This document shows, in pieces, positions 6,524 through 11,652 of a stretch of 11,652 nucleotides of DNA (position 1 is its first letter; every line of letters begins with the position of its first letter). Below the pieces are notes generated by a model. The model made no database searches. It was not told the DNA's origin and saw only the letters and a program-made list of their open reading frames with translations. Origin of the DNA: Bathymodiolus azoricus thioautotrophic gill symbiont (GTDB lineage Bacteria > Pseudomonadota > Gammaproteobacteria > PS1 > Pseudothioglobaceae); assembly GCF_001298715.1 (NCBI RefSeq), contig NZ_CDSC02000346.1, positions 1 through 11,652 on the forward strand. The letters are read 5' to 3'. Made by a program: the position numbers and the translations under genes.

Positions 6524-7855
6524 TTATGATTTTCGATGTTTAAGAAATAAATATGCTCGATATCCAATCAATGATTTTGTTTTTTGCACAAACATAAACC
6601 TTATTTTTTTATCTAAAAAATCATATATATAGCCTGAAATAATCCAACTTATCAATGTTGCTATTGCTGCACCTTTTATTCCATATTCAGCAATTAATAC
6701 AATATTCAGCACTATATTAAAAAATACAGCTAAAGCATTTCTATAAAAAGCCTTCATAATCATATTTTCGGCAATTAAAAAATGTCCTGAAGCAACCGTT
6801 AAAAATACAAAAACACCAGCCCATATATGCACTATCAGCACCCCTCCCGCTTCATGATATGCTTCACCATAAAGTAAATTTATTACCCAGTCACTCAAAA
6901 AAGTCATAGGAATAGCAATAGCAATAGCCAACCAAACCATTAAATCATAGAGTTTTTGCAATCGTTCATAATATAATGCTTTACTTTGCTTTTTAGCGTT
7001 AATAATGGCTGGAAATAATGATGCACTGATTACCATTGGGATAAAATACCACGCTTCACTCAATCTAACAGCAGCAGCATATTGTCCAACTGCTTCTGCA
7101 TTCAGCATTTCTTTTATCATTACTTGATCTATTTTCATATAAATGCTTATAACTATCCCACTCAATATCAACGGCCAACTGTCTTTCAATAAATCCACGG
7201 CAGTGGATTTATTGAATTTTAAATGCTTAATACTTAATGTTGAATTTTTGAGGTAAAAATATAAAAACCCCATTGCTAACACAAAACTATCAAACAAAAC
7301 CACCCATGCAAAACTAACAAGTGATGCTTCGTTTAAAATCAAAACCACCTTAACAATAGATGAAACAAACAGGCTAATGATATTGGCATAAACCACAAAT
7401 TTAGATAAAACCTTAGCTTGGAAAAACATATCCACCACATTAAAACTTTGAAAAATAGTGGCAGACGCAATGATAAAAACTAAGGCATTGGTATAACTGT
7501 CGTTTGAGGTGAAATTAACCGCAATGGCTAGGATAATCAATACTAAAAATGCGCCGATAAGTTTTAGCCAAAAGGCTGTACCAATCAGCTCACCCGTGCG
7601 GTTTTCATCTTTGACCAATTCACGCACCACGATGCCGTCTAGCCCCAGCGTGGCAATAGCGGCAAATAAGCCAACAAAACTTTGGGCATAACTAAATATC
7701 CCAAATTGTTCTGGACCAAGATAACGAGCCACCCAAATACCTACAAACAAACCAACCACCATTCGCAAGATTTTTTCGCCAAATAGCCATGAGGTATTTT
7801 TAAAATACCTCATAAAGCCTTGATGGTTTTTTAAGGTGCGAATTTTACTAAGCAT
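6524..7855 (-). CDS. Wzx-like polysaccharide/O-unit flippase (MOP superfamily)
   Basis: An inner-membrane protein of 443 residues with about 12-14 hydrophobic helices, the size and pattern of Wzx/RfbX transporters. The N-terminal helix pair with [20 protein letters not shown] and the following [13 protein letters not shown] are typical of the polysaccharide transporter family. Its job is to move undecaprenyl-diphosphate-linked oligosaccharide units to the periplasmic face. I chose the ATG at 7855, which overlaps the fcl stop by 8 bp (ATGCTTAG); an in-frame TTG at 7864 would add three residues and is less likely. A perfect 14-bp inverted repeat lies within the coding sequence at 7185-7216. No polymerase gene accompanies it here. 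Substrate specificity cannot be read from sequence. Confidence 0.9.
   Translation of the reverse strand: MLSKIRTLKNHQGFMRYFKNTSWLFGEKILRMVVGLFVGIWVARYLGPEQFGIFSYAQSFVGLFAAIATLGLDGIVVRELVKDENRTGELIGTAFWLKLIGAFLVLIILAIAVNFTSNDSYTNALVFIIASATIFQSFNVVDMFFQAKVLSKFVVYANIISLFVSSIVKVVLILNEASLVSFAWVVLFDSFVLAMGFLYFYLKNSTLSIKHLKFNKSTAVDLLKDSWPLILSGIVISIYMKIDQVMIKEMLNAEAVGQYAAAVRLSEAWYFIPMVISASLFPAIINAKKQSKALYYERLQKLYDLMVWLAIAIAIPMTFLSDWVINLLYGEAYHEAGGVLIVHIWAGVFVFLTVASGHFLIAENMIMKAFYRNALAVFFNIVLNIVLIAEYGIKGAAIATLISWIISGYIYDFLDKKIRFMFVQKTKSLIGYRAYLFLKHRKS
7185..7216. repeat. Perfect 14-bp inverted repeat with 4-nt loop inside the flippase gene
   Basis: The plus strand has the arm TTCAATAAATCCAC (7185-7198), loop GGCA, then the exact reverse complement (7203-7216). 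In the flippase frame it encodes roughly [11 protein letters not shown]. The transcript could form a 14-bp hairpin. No T-run follows on the minus strand, so it is not a standard intrinsic terminator. Its function, if any, is unknown. Confidence 0.7.
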
Positions 7856-8801
7856 TATCCACAAACCAGCGATAAGTTTTACTTAGTCCTTCTTCTAAGG
7901 TGGTAGTTGCTTGCCAGCCTAATTGCTTAATTTTATCTACATTTAGGCGTTTTCGTGGCGTGCCATCTGGCATATTTTCATCCCAAATAATATCACCCTG
8001 AAAATCAGTTACTTTTTTAATGAGTTTTGCAAGCTGTTTGATAGTAACATCTTCGCCTGTGCCAATATTAATGTGTGATAATCTTGGCTGGGTTGCGGCT
8101 TGATGATCAGCCTTATCAAGCATTAAAATATGCAAACAAGCTTGTGCCATATCATCAACGAATAAAAATTCACGCATCGCCTTGCCACTACCCCAAACTT
8201 TTACGGCTTTATCATTGTTAATTTTTGCCTCGTGAAAACGGCGAATAAGTGCTGGAATAACATGTGAGTTTTTAGGATGAAAATTATCCCCCTCGCCGTA
8301 TAAATTAGTGGGCATAACTGAGCGAAAATCTGTGTTGTACTGGCGATTATACGATTCACAAAGTTTGATACCTGCAATTTTGGCAATTGCATATGGCTCG
8401 TTAGTTGACTCTAATTCTGAAGTCAATAAACATTCTTCTGGCATTGGTTGTGGGGCGAGTTTTGGATAAATACACGAACTACCTAGAAACAATAATCGCT
8501 TAACTTTAGTGGTATAAGACGCATGGATAATATTCGCCTCAATCATCATATTTTGATAGATAAAATCCGCAGGATAAGTGTCATTAGCGTAAATACCGCC
8601 AACCTTAGCAGCCGCTAAAATCACATAATCAGGTTTTTGAGTGGCAAAAAAATCAGCCACTTGTTGCTGGCTGATTAAATCTAATTCTTGATGTGTGCGT
8701 GTGATTAAATTATTAAATCCTTGTAATTCCAACTTACGAATAATTGCCGATCCAACCAAACCACGATGACCTGCGATATAGATTTTTGCGTTTTTATCCA
8801 C
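7848..8801 (-). CDS. fcl: GDP-L-fucose synthase
   Basis: A cytoplasmic bifunctional epimerase/reductase of the SDR family that turns GDP-4-keto-6-deoxymannose into GDP-L-fucose with NADPH. The 317-residue length is typical. The cofactor motif GHRGLVG is at 11-17, LGSSCIYPK (106-114) holds the catalytic Ser, and YAIAK (137-141) gives the Tyr and Lys of the SDR catalytic pair. The segment [20 protein letters not shown] (165-184) is diagnostic of GDP-fucose synthases. The start is a GTG placed directly after the gmd TAA (TAAGTG), and the cofactor motif at residue 11 excludes a much later start. The gene order manC-gmd-fcl gives the complete route from mannose-1-phosphate to GDP-L-fucose. Its stop overlaps the flippase start. 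Confidence 0.95.
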   Translation of the reverse strand: MDKNAKIYIAGHRGLVGSAIIRKLELQGFNNLITRTHQELDLISQQQVADFFATQKPDYVILAAAKVGGIYANDTYPADFIYQNMMIEANIIHASYTTKVKRLLFLGSSCIYPKLAPQPMPEECLLTSELESTNEPYAIAKIAGIKLCESYNRQYNTDFRSVMPTNLYGEGDNFHPKNSHVIPALIRRFHEAKINNDKAVKVWGSGKAMREFLFVDDMAQACLHILMLDKADHQAATQPRLSHINIGTGEDVTIKQLAKLIKKVTDFQGDIIWDENMPDGTPRKRLNVDKIKQLGWQATTTLEEGLSKTYRWFVDNA

Positions 8802-9833
8802 TTATTCTTTACCGCCAAAACCATCATTTTCCAAATCGTATCTCACCATGCCAGATACTAGCTCTTGGAAAGAAACTTGTCGCTCCCAGCCTAGCTCATT
8901 TTCTGCTTTTGATGGGTCACCAAGTAACAATTCAACCTCGGCTGGGCGGAAGTATTTTTCATCCACTTCAATCAAAATTTTGCCTGTGCTTTGGTCTATG
9001 CCTTTTTCATCAACGCCTACACCTTGCCACTCAATGTTAGTACCCACTTCTTTAAACGCCAACTCTACAAACTCTCGCACGGTATGAGTCTCGCCTGTGG
9101 CAATGACAAAATCTTGTGGTTTGTCTTGTTGGAGCATTAACCATTGGGCGTACACAAAATCTTTAGCATGCCCCCAGTCTCGCTTGGCATCCATATTACC
9201 AAGCGTTAATACCTCTTGCTTACCTTGGTGAATTTTAGCAACAGCTTGTGTAATTTTTTTAGTCACAAAAGTCTCCCCTCGTCTTGGACTCTCATGATTA
9301 AACAAAATACCGTTACAAGCAAATAAATTATAAGACTCTCGGTAATTTACCGTTACCCAGTAGGCGTAAAGCTTGGCAGCACCATAGGGAGATTTTGGAT
9401 AAAAAGGGGTGGTTTCGCTTTGTGGCTCTGTGCCGGGAATACCGCCAAATAATTCTGAAGTTGATGCTTGATAATACCTGCAATCAGAACCTAAATCACG
9501 CACCGAATCTAATAATCGTATCGCACCCAGACCAACTACATCAGCGGTATATTCTGGCACATCAAAAGAAACAGCCACATGTGATTGCGCACCTAAATTA
9601 TATATTTCATCAGGTTTAATCTTCATTAACAACCTATGAATATTACTTGAGTCTGTTAAATCTCCATGATAGGTGTGTAGGTTTGGATGATTAAAAATAT
9701 GTTCAATGCGTTGCGTGGTAAAAACTGATGCTCGACGAAGGATTGCATGAACCTCGTAATTTTTTTCTAATAATAATTCTGCAAGATATGAGCCATCTTG
9801 CCCTGTAATACCTGTTATAAATGCTTTCTTCAT
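8802..9833 (-). CDS. gmd: GDP-mannose 4,6-dehydratase
   Basis: This cytoplasmic SDR enzyme converts GDP-D-mannose to GDP-4-keto-6-deoxy-D-mannose. At 343 residues it is slightly shorter than many Gmd proteins but complete. [12 protein letters not shown] (8-19) is the Gmd-specific NADP-binding start. [15 protein letters not shown] (31-45) carries the Arg residues that contact cofactor phosphate. QASTSELFG (122-130) includes the catalytic Thr and Ser, and YGAAK (150-154) the catalytic Tyr and Lys. [17 protein letters not shown] and [13 protein letters not shown] further down are strong family signatures. The ATG overlaps the manC stop in ATGA and has a good GGAAGGG ribosome-binding site 7 nt upstream inside manC. 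The next gene, fcl, starts immediately after its TAA, so the intermediate likely goes to L-fucose. Confidence 0.97.
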   Translation of the reverse strand: MKKAFITGITGQDGSYLAELLLEKNYEVHAILRRASVFTTQRIEHIFNHPNLHTYHGDLTDSSNIHRLLMKIKPDEIYNLGAQSHVAVSFDVPEYTADVVGLGAIRLLDSVRDLGSDCRYYQASTSELFGGIPGTEPQSETTPFYPKSPYGAAKLYAYWVTVNYRESYNLFACNGILFNHESPRRGETFVTKKITQAVAKIHQGKQEVLTLGNMDAKRDWGHAKDFVYAQWLMLQQDKPQDFVIATGETHTVREFVELAFKEVGTNIEWQGVGVDEKGIDQSTGKILIEVDEKYFRPAEVELLLGDPSKAENELGWERQVSFQELVSGMVRYDLENDGFGGKE

Positions 9834-11248
9834 TGCTTTACCCTTCCATAAATATCTTCAAATCGTTCAATATCATCTTCGCCCAAATAGACTCCGCTTT
9901 GCACTTCGATAACTTCTAAGTCTTCTTTTTCTTCATTTGCTAGGGAGTGCTTAACGCCAATCGGGATATAAGTTGACTGCCCTTTTTGTAAGGTAAAACT
10001 TTTATCACCATTCACCACACTGGCAATCCCTTTAACCACCACCCAATGCTCGGCACGCTGACTGTGGCGTTGTAATGATAATTTGGCACCTATTTTAATA
10101 TGCAAACGCTTGACTTGGAAACTATCTCCAGTTTCGATACTATCATACCAACCCCATGGACGATAGACCTTGCGGTGTTGTCCTGCTTCGTGTCTGTTGT
10201 CAGAGCGCAACTGCTCAACAATCGCTTTCACTGCCTTCGATTTATCTCGACTGGCTACCAAAGTCGCATTCGGAGTATCAACAATAATCAGATTATCCAC
10301 ACCAATAGTTGCCACTATGTGGTGATTGGCATTAATATAGGTGTTAGTAGTATCTTGAACAATCACATCACCCTTAATCACATTTTGATTGTTGTCTTTT
10401 TGACTAATATCGTATAAGGCATCCCATGATCCAATATCGCTCCACTGCGCATTAAGTGGCACAACCACTACCTTATTGCTTTTTTCCATCAATGCATAAT
10501 CAATTGAATCACTTGGGGAGTTAGAGAATGCTTGTTCATCCAATCGAATAAAATCAATATCTAGTGTAGCATTGTTGACTGCTGTGCTCACTGATTGACT
10601 TATTTCAGGTGCATACTCACTTAATTCGTCAATCACTGTATCTGCTCGAAACATAAACATACCACTATTCCATAGATAATTGTTTTGCTGATAATAAGAT
10701 TGTGCAGTTTTCAAATCAGGCTTTTCAACAAAGTCTTCCACTTGATAAGCACCACCAATCTTATCTTTAGAAGATTTAATATAACCATAACCAGTATTCG
10801 CCTCGCTTGGTACAATGCCAAAAGTAACCAACTGCCCTACCTGTGCTTGTTGTGTAGCAATATCAATCGCTGTGTGAAAAGCCTGTACATCTTGAATCAC
10901 ATGATCTGCTGACAATACTAACAGAATAGCATCCTCTAATTGTTTGTTAGATTGCAATGCTGCTGCCATAATCGCAGGTGCAGTATTTCTACCAACTGGC
11001 TCTAATAAAATAATAGGGTTTTGAATGCCAATTTCCCTGCACTGCTCTGCTACCAAAAATCGATGCTCAACATTGCAAACAACCATCGGATTAGCAAGGT
11101 TACCCAGTCCCTGCAGGCGCAAAATTGTTTCCTGTAATAAGCTGTGATCACTCGCCAACGACAAATATTGCTTAGGGTGTTGCGTACGCGATAACGGCCA
11201 AAGCCTCGTGCCAGAACCACCTGACAAAATAACGGGGATTATATTCAT
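9830..11248 (-). CDS. manC: Mannose-1-phosphate guanylyltransferase / mannose-6-phosphate isomerase (bifunctional type)
   Basis: This enzyme makes GDP-D-mannose from mannose-1-phosphate and GTP. The 472-residue length fits the long ManC/CpsB/AlgA class. The N-terminal nucleotidyltransferase has [18 protein letters not shown] (10-27), GRNTAPA (86-92), LSADHVI (112-118) and FVEKPD (173-178). The C-terminal cupin (about 362-460), assigned as type II phosphomannose isomerase, has RPWGWYDSI (363-371), [15 protein letters not shown] (393-407) and the IPIGVKHSL metal-site strand (429-437). It is the first recognised gene of the fucose module, 13 bp after the stop of an unrecognised gene, with no clear ribosome-binding site. 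No phosphomannomutase gene is in the window, so mannose-1-phosphate must come from one encoded elsewhere. The stop overlaps gmd by 4 bp. Confidence 0.96.
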   Translation of the reverse strand: MNIIPVILSGGSGTRLWPLSRTQHPKQYLSLASDHSLLQETILRLQGLGNLANPMVVCNVEHRFLVAEQCREIGIQNPIILLEPVGRNTAPAIMAAALQSNKQLEDAILLVLSADHVIQDVQAFHTAIDIATQQAQVGQLVTFGIVPSEANTGYGYIKSSKDKIGGAYQVEDFVEKPDLKTAQSYYQQNNYLWNSGMFMFRADTVIDELSEYAPEISQSVSTAVNNATLDIDFIRLDEQAFSNSPSDSIDYALMEKSNKVVVVPLNAQWSDIGSWDALYDISQKDNNQNVIKGDVIVQDTTNTYINANHHIVATIGVDNLIIVDTPNATLVASRDKSKAVKAIVEQLRSDNRHEAGQHRKVYRPWGWYDSIETGDSFQVKRLHIKIGAKLSLQRHSQRAEHWVVVKGIASVVNGDKSFTLQKGQSTYIPIGVKHSLANEEKEDLEVIEVQSGVYLGEDDIERFEDIYGRVKQ

Positions 11249-11261
11249 AATAATATAAGAT

Positions 11262-11652
11262 TTATAATACTTTCGCTTCTAAAACCATATACGCTTCTTG
11301 CAAATAAGGATTTGTCATTTGTTCTATCTCAATGCCCACTTCTTCTTCAAAATAAATTTGATTAACATTCAATTTTGGTACATTTGAGCGCGTAGCACTT
11401 GGAATTAGTTTTAGTGTAGTGGTTTTGTCTAAAAGCTTATTAACATCAATATTAATATTGGCAAGTTCAATGGTATGCTGTTCGGCCTTAAGAATGTCTA
11501 TTACCTCATTGATAGGCTGGTCAAAGGCTTTGGCTAAAATGGTGTTAGTGATTTTTTTCACTCCTACTGTATAAGCTTTAAATGATAATGACAATAAGTT
11601 AGACAAAAACAATTCAAATTTATTTTTACGATTAATTGCTAATAATTTAATT
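11262..11652 (-). CDS. Unrecognised protein, C-terminal fragment (runs off right edge)
   Basis: The reading frame ends in TAA at 11264-11262 and remains open to the right edge, giving 130 codons in view. A TTG at 11612 could serve as a start, but no ribosome-binding site precedes it and the frame continues upstream (..LLAINRKNKFE), so a longer gene cut by the window edge is more likely. Visible content is a basic N-terminal part, then a likely helical region (ILAKAFDQPINEVIDILKAE), then a mixed region ending IEQMTNPYLQEAYMVLEAKV. I see no catalytic motif, signal peptide or membrane helix and do not recognise the family. It lies 13 bp upstream of manC in the same direction and may share its transcript. 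Confidence 0.6.
   Translation of the reverse strand, partial: IKLLAINRKNKFELFLSNLLSLSFKAYTVGVKKITNTILAKAFDQPINEVIDILKAEQHTIELANINIDVNKLLDKTTTLKLIPSATRSNVPKLNVNQIYFEEEVGIEIEQMTNPYLQEAYMVLEAKVL

Noticed and set aside
2513..7855. A Wzy O-antigen polymerase
   Set aside because: Apart from the flippase no protein here has many transmembrane helices; the single hydrophobic stretch in the 3459-4187 methyltransferase does not qualify.
8201..8392. Minus-strand 63-codon frame inside fcl
   Set aside because: It is an alternative frame of fcl, whose own frame carries all catalytic motifs.
8744..9619. Plus-strand open frames (about 74-98 codons) opposite gmd and fcl
   Set aside because: They lie antisense to strongly conserved enzymes, have no ribosome-binding site or recognisable protein content, and are explained as shadows of the real genes.
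10100..10912. Plus-strand frames of 105 and 75 codons opposite manC
   Set aside because: Both are fully inside the well-supported manC gene, and their translations are low-complexity and hydrophobic without a domain.
11249..11320. Possible promoter before manC (TATTAT/TATATT-like boxes)
   Set aside because: No -35 element at acceptable spacing was found; the TA-rich boxes alone are uninformative here.
11262..11612. TTG at 11612 as the true start of the right-edge gene
   Set aside because: There is no ribosome-binding site and the frame continues open to the window edge, so a truncated longer gene is more likely.
1..11652. CRISPR arrays, tRNA/rRNA genes, insertion sequences, prophage or defence systems
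   Set aside because: No regular repeats, RNA-gene signatures, transposase motifs or terminal inverted repeats were seen; the window is fully accounted for by polysaccharide genes.

Overview
The window is a stretch of a surface-polysaccharide (O-antigen or capsule type) biosynthesis locus. All supported genes lie on the minus strand, so transcription runs from high to low coordinates. Most are packed as a polycistron with overlapping or abutting ends (4-bp ATGA overlaps, 7-8 bp overlaps, a stop followed directly by a start). The DNA is AT-rich, the enzymes are of typical Gram-negative type, and a Wzx-type flippase is present. This suggests an AT-rich proteobacterium, perhaps a marine gammaproteobacterium; the taxon is an inference and cannot be fixed from this sequence.

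Layout in transcription order: (1) 11652-11262, the 3' end of an unrecognised gene whose frame is open to the window edge. (2) 11248-7848, a GDP-L-fucose module: manC (bifunctional guanylyltransferase plus cupin), gmd and fcl. (3) 7855-6524, a Wzx-like flippase. (4) 6523-6337, the largest gap, holding a 47-codon remnant-like ORF, a good sigma70-like promoter and a clear Shine-Dalgarno sequence. (5) 6336-3459, a visibly more AT-rich modification block: a class I SAM methyltransferase, a ParB/Srx-fold protein with a DGNHR motif, a TIGR04325-type putative methyltransferase and a third SAM methyltransferase. (6) 3466-2513, a GT-A/GT8-like glycosyltransferase. (7) 2512-1, a dTDP-3-amino-3,6-dideoxyhexose module: FdtA/QdtA-like ketoisomerase, DegT-family aminotransferase, rmlA, and the first 60 codons of rmlB, which runs off the left edge.

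Together the genes would supply GDP-L-fucose and a dTDP-3-amino-3,6-dideoxyhexose (Fuc3N or Qui3N type), attach at least one sugar, decorate the glycan (probably by methylation and perhaps phosphorylation), and flip lipid-linked units across the inner membrane. No Wzy polymerase, initiating transferase, sugar N-acyltransferase or phosphomannomutase is visible; they would have to lie outside the window.

The most notable observation is a pair of A7 tracts (minus strand, 5102-5096 and 4978-4972). At each, conserved protein sequence continues in the -1 frame. The first splits the ParB-like gene from its conserved C-terminus. The second sits where the next gene begins without any canonical start codon before its conserved N-terminus. 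This may be programmed slippage, phase variation, gene decay or sequencing error.
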